From: Chromobacterium sp. IIBBL 290-4
GTDB lineage: Bacteria; Pseudomonadota; Gammaproteobacteria; Burkholderiales; Chromobacteriaceae
Assembly: GCF_024207115.1 (NCBI RefSeq)
Contig: NZ_CP100128.1
Location: 682,001 to 746,000, forward strand
DNA length: 64,000 nt
Direction of reading: 5' to 3'
Shown piece by piece: positions 54,712-63,518 of this stretch. Position 1 is the stretch's first letter; each line of letters opens with the position of its first letter. The notes beneath the pieces are model-generated. The model searched no databases, was not told where the DNA came from, and was given only the letters and a program-made list of their open reading frames with translations. The position numbers were made by a program, and so were the translations under genes.

Positions 54712-55248
54712 ATGGCGGAACCGATAGACATCCAACAAGACCAGCAGCGCTTCGTCGGCCAACTGGCCGACGGCAAGCTGCAAGGCCCGGCGCGCATCGA
54801 GCAGGCCGGCGCGCCGCTGGCGCAGTTTCAGTACCAGGATGGCCAATTGCACGGCCCCGCCACCCTGCTGCACCCCGGCGGCCAGCCGGCGGCCCAGCTG
54901 CAATACCGCAACGGCCTCTTGCACGGGCCGGCGCAGTATTGGTCACAAGAAGGCGCGCTGCAATGCCGCGCCCACTACCGCGACGGCGCGCTGCACGGCG
55001 AAAGCCAGGCGCTGTATCCAAACGGCAAGACGGCAGAACTGAGCTGCTACCAAAACGGGCTGAAGCACGGCGCGCAACAGCGCTTCCACCCCAACGGCGC
55101 GCTGGCGGAAAAACAGGAGTTTGCCAAGGGCAAGCCGCTGGGCCCGCCGCAACGCTTCGCCGACGACGGCCGGCCGCTGGACGCGGACGGCAAGCCGCTG
55201 CCGCGCTGGAAATGGTGGTGGCTTAGGCTGAGCGGCGCGGCCGGCTGA
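54712..55248 (+). CDS. MORN-repeat-like (YwqK-type) protein downstream of vgrG
   Basis: A 178-residue protein of about six repeats of 22-23 residues, each built on the pattern Y.dG.lHG....y..nG (for example YRNGLLHGPAQYWSQEGA and YRDGALHGESQALYPNGK). This matches the MORN-variant family that includes proteins labelled YwqK antitoxins. No signal peptide or membrane helix. It is 4 bases from vgrG, so it is co-expressed with the spike. It could be an adaptor, a chaperone or an immunity protein; the sequence does not decide. Confidence 0.75.
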   Translation: MAEPIDIQQDQQRFVGQLADGKLQGPARIEQAGAPLAQFQYQDGQLHGPATLLHPGGQPAAQLQYRNGLLHGPAQYWSQEGALQCRAHYRDGALHGESQALYPNGKTAELSCYQNGLKHGAQQRFHPNGALAEKQEFAKGKPLGPPQRFADDGRPLDADGKPLPRWKWWWLRLSGAAG

Positions 55249-55284
55249 GCGCGGCGGATTTTCCTGTCCGACCAAATGCGGTTT

Positions 55285-55680
55285 TTACGGCACCAGCACC
55301 GTGAACTGGCCAGGCATGGCGATCTTGATCACCCCGCCCCAGTTGCACATCAGCGTGCTATTGGCGTCCAGCGCCGGCATGCCGCCCAGCAGCACCGTGG
55401 GCGCGCCGCCGGGAATCCACGGCGCGGCGGTGGCCGGGATGCAGGGCATGGGCGTCAGCACGCCCAGCGCGGCGGCGGTAGCCGCCGCCACCATGGGATT
55501 GGCCGGGCTGCTGCACATGCCGAACGGCAGGACATTGAGCAGCGGCGCATGATCCATGATGGTGGCAGCCGGCCTGCCGCCGGCCATTACCCGCGCGGTG
55601 GGCAGCACCGACAAGCTGGACGGCGCCACGCCAAAGCTGCATTGCAGCATCGCCCCCATGCATACCTGTGGACAGCCCAT
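55285..55680 (-). CDS. DUF4280/PAAR-like spike-tip protein
   Basis: A 131-residue protein. It fits the DUF4280 PAAR-like pattern: CMGAMLQCSFGVAPSSLSVL at the start, NVLPFGMCSSPANP in the middle, MPCIPATAAPWIPGG, and STLMCNWGGVIKI near the end, with regularly spaced Cys. PAAR proteins sharpen the tip of VgrG. No C-terminal toxin extension is present. It is transcribed towards the vgrG unit with a strong SD (AGGAGG, 5 bases from the ATG), so it is on its own promoter. Confidence 0.85.
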   Translation of the reverse strand: MGCPQVCMGAMLQCSFGVAPSSLSVLPTARVMAGGRPAATIMDHAPLLNVLPFGMCSSPANPMVAAATAAALGVLTPMPCIPATAAPWIPGGAPTVLLGGMPALDANSTLMCNWGGVIKIAMPGQFTVLVP

Positions 55681-55757
55681 CGCCTCCTCCTATTGTTTTG
55701 CCGCATCCGCGTCCGCCAGGCAGACATCCAGGCCCGGCCAGACCGGGCATCGCATGA

Positions 55758-57350
55758 CTACTTCACCGGAATCGATTGCGCGTGGCGGAAGTAGTTTTGC
55801 GGGTCCCACTGCTGCTTCACTTGCACCAGGTTGCGCGGCGCGCGGCGGTAGTTTTCCTGGAAATACAGCTCCATCGCCTCATCGATCTTGCCGTTTTCAT
55901 GGGTGCCCAAGTCGCAATCCGGGTAGTTGTAATAGCAGCCGTCCACCACGCCGTCCCTGTCCTGTTGCGGATTGGGCGTGCCGCCGTATTCGGCGTACAC
56001 CGACTGGTAGAAACCGTTGATCCACTCCAGATGCGCCTGGGCCTGCTCGCCGCTGGATCCGCCATGACGCTGTCCCGGCAGCGAGTTGTTGTTCCAGTAG
56101 GTTTGGTACTGCAGCTTCATGATAGAGCTGCGCTGCGGCACCGGGGTGGCGGCGCTGCTGCATTCGTTGATCACGCCGCCGTAGCTGTCCACCTGCAGCA
56201 GGCTTTGCTTCAAGGCGTCGGCATCCAAGCCTTCCGGCTGGTGGTGCAGCCAGGTGTAAATCTGCTGCTTCTGGCATGACGGAAATGCTTTGTTCATATA
56301 GGCGGATTTGTATTTGCCGAACTGGTTGGGGCCGGAGCCGTTTACCGTTTGCAGCGCTTCCAGATAGGTCAAATGCTGCGGATTGAGGTGGCTGTGCGTG
56401 GTGTGCATCCAACCCGGGTGGCCGCCCATGGGCTGCGGCGCGACGGCGGCGGGCGCAATGGCCGCAAAGCGCTTTTGCAGCGCATGCACCCGCGCGTCCA
56501 CCTGCTGGCAATGCTGCTGGAAGCTGACGCCTGGCAAAGAGGCGCATTGCACCAGCAAGCCGATCTGCCCGTTGGAAACATGATTGAGCTTCAACAGGCT
56601 GAAGTCGGCTTTAGGCATGCCTGCGCAGATTTCTGCATACAAATCCAACAAATCGCCAAAGACTTGTTGGTTGATATTCTTCCAGTCCCAGGCAAATGAC
56701 CATTGCGTGGCATAGTCCGGCGCTTCTGGCAGCTTGGCGAAATAATAACGCACGATCACGCCGAAATTGCCGCAGCCGGCGCCGCGCAAGGCCCAAAACA
56801 AATCGCGCTCCTCTTGGCAGCTGCTTTGCTCGGAAACATGGCGCAGTTTGGCCTGACCCAGCGCCGCGTCCCAGGTGACGATATCGACGGCGCTAAGGTG
56901 ATCCACCGTCAGGCCATGCAAGCGGGACAGCAGGCCATAGCCGCCGCCGGTGATGTGGCCGCCCGCCCCCACCGAATAGCAGGAGCCCGCCGGCAGGGTT
57001 TTGCCGTAGCCATTGAGCAGGGCGCGGTACACGCTCCAGTTTTCGCAGCCGGCATCGACAAAAAACGCGTTGCGCTCCGCGTCGAAGCCCGCTTGATTGA
57101 GCGCGGACATGTCGATGATGGCGCGGGTGCTGTCGTTGTAGACGAAGTTTTCGTAACAGTGGCGGCCGGAAGCGATTTTCACGTCGTGGCCGAACTCGCT
57201 GAGCGCCGAGGCCACATACTCCTCCACTTGCTCGTAGCGCGACGGCACGTAAACGGCCTTCAGATTGGGCGCGAACCAGCGCCGGTCAAAGCCTTGCTTG
57301 TCGCTCAAGATCAACGGCAGATCCCCGCCGCGCGTGGGGGCTTGCTTCAT
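55758..57350 (-). CDS. FAD-linked oxidase of the berberine-bridge (BBE) type
   Basis: A 530-residue flavoprotein. The PCMH-type FAD domain has IASGRHCYENFV (His64) and GSCYSVGAGGHITGGGYG (Cys124); their 60-residue spacing matches the His/Cys pair that binds FAD bicovalently in GOOX-like oxidases. The C-terminal BBE motif is YYNYPDCDLG followed by the NYFRHAQSIP end. The substrate is not predictable; relatives oxidise sugars, alkaloids and polyketides. The start at 57350 is set by AGGAG, 7 bases upstream; an earlier ATG at 57380 is possible. No signal peptide. Confidence 0.85.
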   Translation of the reverse strand: MKQAPTRGGDLPLILSDKQGFDRRWFAPNLKAVYVPSRYEQVEEYVASALSEFGHDVKIASGRHCYENFVYNDSTRAIIDMSALNQAGFDAERNAFFVDAGCENWSVYRALLNGYGKTLPAGSCYSVGAGGHITGGGYGLLSRLHGLTVDHLSAVDIVTWDAALGQAKLRHVSEQSSCQEERDLFWALRGAGCGNFGVIVRYYFAKLPEAPDYATQWSFAWDWKNINQQVFGDLLDLYAEICAGMPKADFSLLKLNHVSNGQIGLLVQCASLPGVSFQQHCQQVDARVHALQKRFAAIAPAAVAPQPMGGHPGWMHTTHSHLNPQHLTYLEALQTVNGSGPNQFGKYKSAYMNKAFPSCQKQQIYTWLHHQPEGLDADALKQSLLQVDSYGGVINECSSAATPVPQRSSIMKLQYQTYWNNNSLPGQRHGGSSGEQAQAHLEWINGFYQSVYAEYGGTPNPQQDRDGVVDGCYYNYPDCDLGTHENGKIDEAMELYFQENYRRAPRNLVQVKQQWDPQNYFRHAQSIPVK

Positions 57351-57810
57351 GGCGCCACTCCTTTGCATTTTAAAATTCATCACCGTGATTGTGTCGATGC
57401 CCTAAGAACGGGCTCACCCAACGGTCTGCTGAATAAAGGACATCGCCATTTATTTATATAAATAAAATATTAAAATACAAATAAGTATGCATTTACACTT
57501 ATGCCGCGATTCGCACACTGCTGGCGGAAGCCGCCATCAGCCACGGCATCGGGGTCCCGCCTCAAGAAGAAAAAGCCGCCAGGCATCCCAGGGCGGCTTT
57601 TCATCCGGCGCATTTGATACGGCATGATGGAGCTCAAGCGCACGGCAAAATCGGCCGCGCCGTCTCTTCCCCATGCTTGAAGAACTGGATAGAATCCAGA
57701 TATTCCATAGGCATTCAAACCTGAATACGCCTTCTCACAGCAATCTGTTTTCCATCAGGCCATATTTTCACTCGCCATATAGCCATAGCTGGATAAATAG
57801 CGGAGATGCG
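57351..57810. other. Intergenic region of 460 bases with an isolated bidirectional terminator
   Basis: The hairpin AAAGCCGCC (57572-57580) and GGCGGCTTT (57592-57600) has AT-rich sides and looks like a bidirectional terminator, but no gene ends nearby: both neighbours start here, facing away. A frame at 57470-57718 on the minus strand is not protein-like. The stretch 57430-57490 is very AT-rich and may hold the promoter of the FAD oxidase gene. Confidence 0.5.
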
Positions 57811-58236
57811 ATGGGCAGAAAAGATCCGGCACTACCTGAGTGGCAGCTATTTCGCTGGCTGTTCATCATTTCGGCAGTATGGAACTTCGCCGGGGCTATC
57901 CCCGGCTTATTCGATAGCGCCGGCATGTTCGCCCAAGAGTTTGGACGCGGCTTGACGGATCCGGTGCTGATCGCGGTCTATCGAGGCGCGTGGGGCACGG
58001 CCTTCCTGTATGGCTTCGGCTTCCTGATGGCCGCATACAACCCGATACGCCACACCGGCATCGTGCTGATGGGCGGCATAGGCAAGGCGCTGTTTGCGCT
58101 GAATCTTCTATACATGCTGCTCAATGGATGGACATCGAGCTTCGCCATACTGGTGGTCCTTGGCGACGCGCTCTTTGTGGCGGCTTTTGTCGCCTACTTC
58201 CTCAGGCTGAAGAAGCTTGGCGAGGCCATCCTTTGA
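57811..58236 (+). CDS. Small integral membrane protein of unknown function
   Basis: A 141-residue protein with four predicted helices (about residues 14-32, 60-78, 87-106 and 110-130). It begins MGRKDPALPEWQLFRWLFII, and the rest reads as a compact hydrophobic bundle ending in a basic LRLKKLGEAIL tail, as expected for a cytoplasmic C-terminus. The start at 57811 has CGGAG 6 bases upstream; the frame extends to 57673 without support. No family is recognised. Confidence 0.7.
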   Translation: MGRKDPALPEWQLFRWLFIISAVWNFAGAIPGLFDSAGMFAQEFGRGLTDPVLIAVYRGAWGTAFLYGFGFLMAAYNPIRHTGIVLMGGIGKALFALNLLYMLLNGWTSSFAILVVLGDALFVAAFVAYFLRLKKLGEAIL

Positions 58237-58379
58237 CGACATCCATCCAGCGGCCGACATCGCCGCCAGCGCGGGCAATACAGGATCACCTCGCTGCATG
58301 ACAGGCCCAGGGCATTGGTAATGCGGCAGCACCTTGTCCTGCCCATCGCTCAACGGCAAGAGCTGGCGTTTGAAGTCGC

Positions 58380-59291
58380 TTATAGCGTGCTCTGCTTAGG
58401 CGCTTTATGCGTGCGCGCCAATTCAACAAAGGCGCTGATGTAATCGATATCGGCATCCGTTTCGCGAATGCCGAGGAAAATCTGCTTGTCTATGCCTTGC
58501 GGACCCAGCCGCACGGCGGCGACGTCGAGCTTGGCGGCATACTCTTCCACCAGCCAGCGCGGCAAAGCGGCCACGCCGCGGCCGCTGGCCACCATCTGCA
58601 GCATGATGTCGGTGGTTTCGATCGGCTTGTGCCGCTTGGGGCGGATGCCGGCCGGAATCAGGAACTGACTGTAGACATCCAGCCGCTCCAGCGCCACCGG
58701 ATAGGTGATCAGCGTCTCCTCCGCCAGATGTTCCGGCTCGGCGTGCGGCCGGTCGCGCAGCGGATGGCCGGGGCCGACCACCAGCACCTGCTCGTAGTCG
58801 AACACCGGTTCAAAACGCAGGCCGGGCCGATACAAGGGATCGGGCGTCACCAGCATGTCTATCTCGTAGCCGAACAGCGCGCCGATGCCGCCGAACTGGA
58901 ATTTCTGCTTCACATCCACATCCACCAGCGGCCAGGCCGCCAGATAGGGCGACACGATTTTCAGCAGCCACTGGTAGCAGGGGTGGCACTCCATGCCTAT
59001 GCGCAGCGCCCCGCTCTCGCCGCGGGCAAACTGCTTCAGGCGCTCCTCGACATGGGTCAGCTGCGGCAACAGCCGGTTGGCGGCGGCCAGCAGGTATTCG
59101 CCGGCCTGGGTCGGCTGCAGGCTGCGGCCCTCGCGCCGCCAGATCGCCACGCCCAGCTGGTCTTCCAGCTTGCGCATGGTGTGGCTGAGGGCGGACTGGG
59201 TCAGGTGCAATTGTTCTGCGGCGGCGGTCAGCGAGCCGTGCTGGTCCACCGCGCGGACGATGGACAAATGGGTGCGTTCAAGAATAGCCAT
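58380..59291 (-). CDS. metR: LysR-type regulator of methionine biosynthesis
   Basis: A 303-residue regulator. The N-terminal winged HTH (IVRAVDQHGSLTAAAEQLHL then TQSALSHTMRKLE) is typical LysR. The effector domain shows IGMECHPCYQWLLKIVSPYL, a MetR feature, and DIDMLVTPDPL-like EIDMLVTPDPLY. MetR responds to homocysteine and activates metE. Divergent orientation from metE, 112 bases apart, is the classical arrangement and strongly supports the identity. Confidence 0.93.
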   Translation of the reverse strand: MAILERTHLSIVRAVDQHGSLTAAAEQLHLTQSALSHTMRKLEDQLGVAIWRREGRSLQPTQAGEYLLAAANRLLPQLTHVEERLKQFARGESGALRIGMECHPCYQWLLKIVSPYLAAWPLVDVDVKQKFQFGGIGALFGYEIDMLVTPDPLYRPGLRFEPVFDYEQVLVVGPGHPLRDRPHAEPEHLAEETLITYPVALERLDVYSQFLIPAGIRPKRHKPIETTDIMLQMVASGRGVAALPRWLVEEYAAKLDVAAVRLGPQGIDKQIFLGIRETDADIDYISAFVELARTHKAPKQSTL

Positions 59292-59403
59292 GGCGCATCT
59301 TTCATGAAATTTATTTATCGATCAATGAAACAATACCATTTTTCTTCATGCAAAAGCCGCTCTACGATGACCCTACATTTGGTTATTAAGCAAAGGAGAA
59401 ATC
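59292..59403. promoter_or_regulatory. metR-metE divergent control region
   Basis: A 112-base region. It holds the perfect palindrome TTTCATGAAA (59300-59309) and two further half sites, ATGAAA (59325-59330) and CTTCAT (59344-59349), facing one another. MetR sites are of the form TGAA-N5-TTCA, so these are candidate sites, though no exact match with 5-base spacing was seen. The metE RBS is AAAGGAG. Confidence 0.5.
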
Positions 59404-61695
59404 ATGGCTTTTACGCATAACCTGGGTTTTCCCCGCATCGGCGCCAAGCGCGAACTGAAGTTCGCCCTGGAATCCTACTGGAAAGGCCAGACCTCGCTGG
59501 CCGAGTTGAAGTCGGTCGGCGCCGAGCTGCGCCGCCGCCACTGGCATGACCAGGCCGCGCTGGACCTGGCGCCGGTGGGCGAATTCTCCTTCTACGACCA
59601 GGTGCTGGACATCAGCTTCACGCTGGGCAACCTGCCGCAGCGCGTGCGCGATTTCCACGGCGACGCGCTGGACAACTACTTCCGGGTGGCGCGCGGCCGC
59701 TCGGCCCAATCCGCCGAAGACCACGCGCACTGCTGCGGCGGCGTGGCGGCCGGCGAAATGACCAAGTGGTTCGACACCAACTACCACTACATCGTGCCGG
59801 AATTCAGCGCCGCCACCGCTTTCAAGCTGGATGCCTCGCGTCTGCTGGAACAGCTGGCGGAAGCCAAGGCGCAAGGCGTCAAGGCCAAGCCGGTGATCAT
59901 CGGCCCGGTCACCTACCTGGCGCTGGGCAAGGCCAAGGACGGCTCCGACAAGCTGGCGCTGCTGCCGCGGCTGCTGCCGGTGTACGCCGAACTGCTGGCC
60001 AAGCTGGCCGAGCACGGCGCCGAGTGGGTGCAGGTGGACGAGCCTATCCTGGTGACCGAGCTGGACGCCGGCTGGCGCCAGGCTTTCGTCGACGCCTACC
60101 AGGTCCTGGCCGGCGGCAAGGCCAAGCTGCTGCTGGCGAGCTACTTCGGCCAGCTGCAGGGCAATCTGCCGCTGCTCGCCTCGCTGCCGGTGCAAGGCGT
60201 GCATGTCGACGCCGTCAACGCCCGCCATGAAGCGGAAGAACTGGCCAAGCAGCTGCCGGCCGACCGCGTGCTGTCCGTCGGCGCCATCAACGGCCGCAAT
60301 ATCTGGAAAACTGATCTGAGCGCCGCGCTGGAATGGCTGGAGCCGCTGGCCCGCGCGCTGGGCGACCGGCTGTGGCTGGCGCCGTCGTGCTCGCTGCTGC
60401 ACGTGCCGGTGGACCTGGACAGCGAGCAGAAGCTGGATGGCGAAATCCAGTCGTGGCTGGCCTTCGCCAAGCAAAAACTGGAAGAGCTGCGCGTGCTGGC
60501 CGCGGCCCTGAACCAGGGACGCGATGCCGTGGCGGCGGAACTGGCCGCCAACCGCGCCGCCATCGAGGCGCGCCGCCTGTCGCCGCGTGTCCACAACCCA
60601 GCGGTGAAGGCCGCCGTCGCCAACATTGATGCAGATCTGGGCCGCCGCCAGAACGGCTATGCCCAACGCGCCGTCAAGCAAGCCGCGCGGCTCCATTTGC
60701 CGAAATTCCCGACCACCACCATCGGCTCCTTCCCGCAAACGGCGGAAATCCGCCAGGCGCGCAGCCGCTTCAAGGCCGGCGAGATCGACGAGGCAGCTTA
60801 CACCGCGGCGATGCGCGCCGAGATCGAACACAGTGTGCGCGAGCAGGAAGCCCTGGGCCTGGACGTGCTGGTGCACGGCGAAGCCGAGCGCAACGATATG
60901 GTGGAGTACTTCGGCGAGCAACTGGACGGCTACGCCTTCAGCCAGTTCGGCTGGGTGCAGTCCTACGGCTCGCGCTGCGTGAAGCCGCCCATCCTGTTCG
61001 GCGACATCAGCCGCCCCAAGGCGATGACGGTGCAGTGGATCACTTATGCGCAATCGCTGACCGCCAAGCCGATGAAGGGCATGCTGACCGGCCCGGTGAC
61101 CATCCTGAACTGGTCCTTCGTCCGCGACGACCAGCCGCGTTCGGTATCGTGCCAGCAACTGGCGCTAGCCATCCGCGCCGAAGTGCTGGATCTGGAAAAG
61201 GCCGGCGTCAAGGTGATCCAGATCGACGAGGCCGCGCTGCGCGAAGGCCTGCCGCTGCGCAAGGCGCAATGGCAGGAGTACCTGGGCTGGGCGGTGGAAT
61301 CGTTCCGCATCACCGCCAACGGCGTCGGCGATGAAACCCAGATCCACACTCATATGTGCTACTCGGAGTTCAACGACATCATCGCCTCCATCGCCGCCAT
61401 GGACGCCGACGTGATCACCATCGAGACCTCGCGTTCCGACATGGAGCTGCTCGACGTATTCGACCACTTCAGCTACCCGAACGAGATCGGCCCCGGCGTC
61501 TACGACATCCATTCGCCTAACATCCCGAGCGAAGAGCACATCATCCAGCTGATGAAAAAAGCCGCCGAGCGGATTCCGTCGGAACGGCTGTGGGTGAACC
61601 CGGACTGCGGCCTGAAGACCCGGCAGTGGAACGAAGTGATCCCGGCGCTGACCCATATGGTCGCGGCGGCCAAGACGCTGCGCCAGCAGGCTTAA
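59404..61695 (+). CDS. metE: Cobalamin-independent methionine synthase
   Basis: A 763-residue enzyme that transfers a methyl group from methyltetrahydropteroyltriglutamate to homocysteine. The N-terminal domain opens [20 protein letters not shown]. The catalytic C-terminal domain has [19 protein letters not shown], the zinc ligands in [11 protein letters not shown] and NPDCGLKTR, and the homocysteine-binding Asp/Glu segments. Length is exactly that expected. RBS AAAGGAG, 5-6 bases before the ATG. Likely activated by the divergent MetR. Confidence 0.97.
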   Translation: MAFTHNLGFPRIGAKRELKFALESYWKGQTSLAELKSVGAELRRRHWHDQAALDLAPVGEFSFYDQVLDISFTLGNLPQRVRDFHGDALDNYFRVARGRSAQSAEDHAHCCGGVAAGEMTKWFDTNYHYIVPEFSAATAFKLDASRLLEQLAEAKAQGVKAKPVIIGPVTYLALGKAKDGSDKLALLPRLLPVYAELLAKLAEHGAEWVQVDEPILVTELDAGWRQAFVDAYQVLAGGKAKLLLASYFGQLQGNLPLLASLPVQGVHVDAVNARHEAEELAKQLPADRVLSVGAINGRNIWKTDLSAALEWLEPLARALGDRLWLAPSCSLLHVPVDLDSEQKLDGEIQSWLAFAKQKLEELRVLAAALNQGRDAVAAELAANRAAIEARRLSPRVHNPAVKAAVANIDADLGRRQNGYAQRAVKQAARLHLPKFPTTTIGSFPQTAEIRQARSRFKAGEIDEAAYTAAMRAEIEHSVREQEALGLDVLVHGEAERNDMVEYFGEQLDGYAFSQFGWVQSYGSRCVKPPILFGDISRPKAMTVQWITYAQSLTAKPMKGMLTGPVTILNWSFVRDDQPRSVSCQQLALAIRAEVLDLEKAGVKVIQIDEAALREGLPLRKAQWQEYLGWAVESFRITANGVGDETQIHTHMCYSEFNDIIASIAAMDADVITIETSRSDMELLDVFDHFSYPNEIGPGVYDIHSPNIPSEEHIIQLMKKAAERIPSERLWVNPDCGLKTRQWNEVIPALTHMVAAAKTLRQQA

Positions 61696-61704
61696 AACCG
61701 CATC

Positions 61705-61735
61705 GCCCGGTGAGACGCCTCACCGGGCATTTTTT
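61705..61735 (+). terminator. Rho-independent terminator of metE
   Basis: GCCCGGTGAG and CTCACCGGGC form a 10-bp stem with a 4-nt loop, followed by ATTTTTT. It begins 9 bases after the metE stop. Confidence 0.93.
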
Positions 61736-62075
61736 CGCCTAGCATTCACCGCTTGAAAGAAGGCTCAGGCCGAACCGCTCCCCCCATATCGCACAAGCTC
61801 CAGCCTGCGCGCCCCACTCATCAAAGCCGGAAACATAAGCTGACCAAGAGCTGGCGGCACAAAACCACTCTGCACAAGCCCTTTGAGCGGCTGCCTCGCT
61901 CTAGAACCCACCGCGCAAGCGACCCGAGCATCAAGGCATCATCCCGCCCTGCCCCAAGCCCAAAGCGCTTGCCTCAGCGCATCGGAAACAACGTCCGCAC
62001 GCCTCCAGCGGCCTACGCTGTATTCAACGCTTAGATAAGCGAATACCTGACGGAAGCGCGAGCCAAATTCATCGC
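61736..62075. other. Intergenic region of 340 bases with no recognised gene
   Basis: A TTG-started frame at 61753-62034 is low-complexity, basic and Ser/Pro/Arg-rich, with no RBS and no fold; it is not called. No hairpin or repeat stands out until the marR promoter. Confidence 0.45.
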
Positions 62076-62127
62076 TTGACAAAGGTTTCCATGGAAACCA
62101 CCATGCAATTAAAGTTTCCAGGGAAAC
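62076..62127 (+). promoter_or_regulatory. marR promoter with two operator palindromes
   Basis: TTGACA (62076-62081) is a perfect -35; the -10 is unclear. Two related palindromes follow: GGTTTCCATGGAAACC (62084-62099, perfect) and GTTTCCAGGGAAAC (62114-62127). Both centre on TTTCC-N2-GGAAA, 29 bases apart, the first filling the promoter spacer and the second next to the start codon. This suits autorepression by the MarR protein that follows. Confidence 0.75.
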
Positions 62128-62131
62128 AAAA

Positions 62132-62590
62132 ATGAACTCCAATCAAATCAGCCATCTTCAAGCTCACCTCGGCTACTGGATGCGGATGGTCTCCAACCGC
62201 GTTTCAGAAGAATTTCAGCGCGGGGTCGAAGCCAGTGGCGTGTCGGTGTCGGAATGGGTGGCGCTACGCGTCCTGTATGACCAGAGCAACACCACTCATG
62301 GCTCGCTGACGCAAACGCTCGGCATGACAAAGGGAGCCATCTCGAAAATCGTCTCGCGCCTTGAAGATAAGCAATTAATCGAACGCAGCGTGGACGACGG
62401 CGACGCGCGGCTTGTCGTACTGGCGCTGACGCCTGCCGGACGGGCGCTCGTGCCTCGTCTCGCGCAAATTGCGGATGAAAACGATCAACGCTTCTTTGGG
62501 CATCTGTCTGAAGCGCAGCAAGCCCAGTTGCGCGAGTTGCTCGAGAGCATCGTCCGTCAACAGCAGCTCACGGAAATACCAGTTCGCTGA
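62132..62590 (+). CDS. MarR-family transcriptional regulator
   Basis: A 152-residue winged-helix regulator. The DNA-binding core is GSLTQTLGMTKGAISKIVSR followed by LEDKQLIERSVDDGDARLVV, the wing with the conserved Asp-x-Arg. The N- and C-terminal helices form the dimer. No SD is clear; the operator palindrome occupies the leader. It probably controls itself and the downstream VOC and membrane-protein genes; the ligand is unknown. Confidence 0.9.
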   Translation: MNSNQISHLQAHLGYWMRMVSNRVSEEFQRGVEASGVSVSEWVALRVLYDQSNTTHGSLTQTLGMTKGAISKIVSRLEDKQLIERSVDDGDARLVVLALTPAGRALVPRLAQIADENDQRFFGHLSEAQQAQLRELLESIVRQQQLTEIPVR

Positions 62591-62628
62591 AACACTGATT
62601 GCACCCTTCCCACAGCAAGGAGAAAACC

Positions 62629-62988
62629 ATGATCGACCATATCGGCTTGCGTACCCATCAAATGGACCGCATGCGCGCCTTCTATGCCGCGGTGCTGGCT
62701 GAACTGGGCTACGCCTTATCGGCGGACTACGGTGAATCCATCGCGTTCGGCGAAAAAATGACTTTGTGGATATCGGCATCGGATGCCGCGCCATCCAGCA
62801 CGCATCTGGCTTTCCAAGCGCCGTCGCGCGACGCGGTTGAGCGCTTTCATGCCGCGGCGCTGAAGCTAGGCGCCGGCGACCATGGCGCCCCCGGATTGCG
62901 CCCGCACTACCATGAGCACTACTACGCGGCGTTCGTCATAGACCCCGACGGCAACAATATCGAGGCTGTCTGTCACGACGCGTGCTAG
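62629..62988 (+). CDS. VOC-family (glyoxalase-like) protein
   Basis: A 119-residue single-domain protein of the vicinal oxygen chelate fold. Features are IDHIGLRTHQMDRMRAFYAA at the start (metal-binding His), HLAFQAPSRDAVERFHAAAL in the second half, and the YAAFVIDPDGNNIEAVCH end with the metal-binding Glu. RBS AAGGAGA. Enzymes of this kind detoxify aldehydes, antibiotics or aromatic compounds; the substrate here is unknown. It follows marR by 38 bases, so it may belong to the same regulon. Confidence 0.88.
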   Translation: MIDHIGLRTHQMDRMRAFYAAVLAELGYALSADYGESIAFGEKMTLWISASDAAPSSTHLAFQAPSRDAVERFHAAALKLGAGDHGAPGLRPHYHEHYYAAFVIDPDGNNIEAVCHDAC

Positions 62989-63020
62989 CTGGCCGCGGAA
63001 TTCACATCAGGAGATTGGCG

Positions 63021-63464
63021 ATGGGCTCGAAAGCGATTCTTATCGGCGGTGTACTGCCGGCTGTTCTGCTCGGAACGGCGACGGTGCTGATGAAACTGAG
63101 CATGCGCGCCGGCTCTAGCATCATGGGCTACCTGGCCGTGGTCGGACTGACTGTTTGCGTGATTGGACTATTCGGCATGAGCTTCCTGAATCAGGATGCG
63201 GGAACGCTGAAATCGGCGGGCTTTGCCGTCGCGATGGGCGCAGCCTGGTCAATTGCCATCGCCACAATGGCCTATGGCATTTCGCGGCTCAACATCCCGG
63301 TTTCCATTATCGCGCCACTGACGAACTCAAACGCATTGATCGCCTTGATGCTGTCTAGTGTGATCTTCCGCGAATGACAAAACCTAAGCATGCCCAAAGT
63401 CCTAAGCGGCAGCTTACTCATTGTCTTGGGGGCGACAATCGTCTCCACTGCCCAATCCTCGTAG
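63021..63464 (+). pseudogene. DMT/SMR-like membrane protein interrupted by an in-frame TGA
   Basis: The frame starts MGSKAILIGGVLPAVLLGTA (RBS AGGAG) and encodes four or so hydrophobic helices similar to small EamA/EmrE-type transporters. It stops at TGA (63375-63377) after SSVIFRE. In the same frame the next 28 codons read through to a TAG at 63462 and restore an expected last helix (LSGSLLIVLGATIVSTA). A single base change (TGG to TGA, Trp to stop) would explain it. The truncated 118-residue product might still insert in the membrane, but the gene is probably inactive. Confidence 0.72.
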
Positions 63465-63518
63465 ATCGCCTTGCGCGAATAGCGTTTGCCATCAACCACC
63501 CCCCAAGAGGCAACTGAA

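Noticed and set aside
57470..57718. Possible 82-residue protein on the minus strand
   Set aside because: It crosses a terminator-like hairpin and has no RBS or recognisable pattern.
61753..62034. Possible 93-residue basic protein
   Set aside because: TTG start, no RBS, Ser/Pro/Arg-rich without fold; it lies between a terminator and a promoter.
63375..63377. TGA read as selenocysteine
   Set aside because: No selenoprotein family is involved and no SECIS-like hairpin follows at the needed place; a Trp-to-stop change is simpler.
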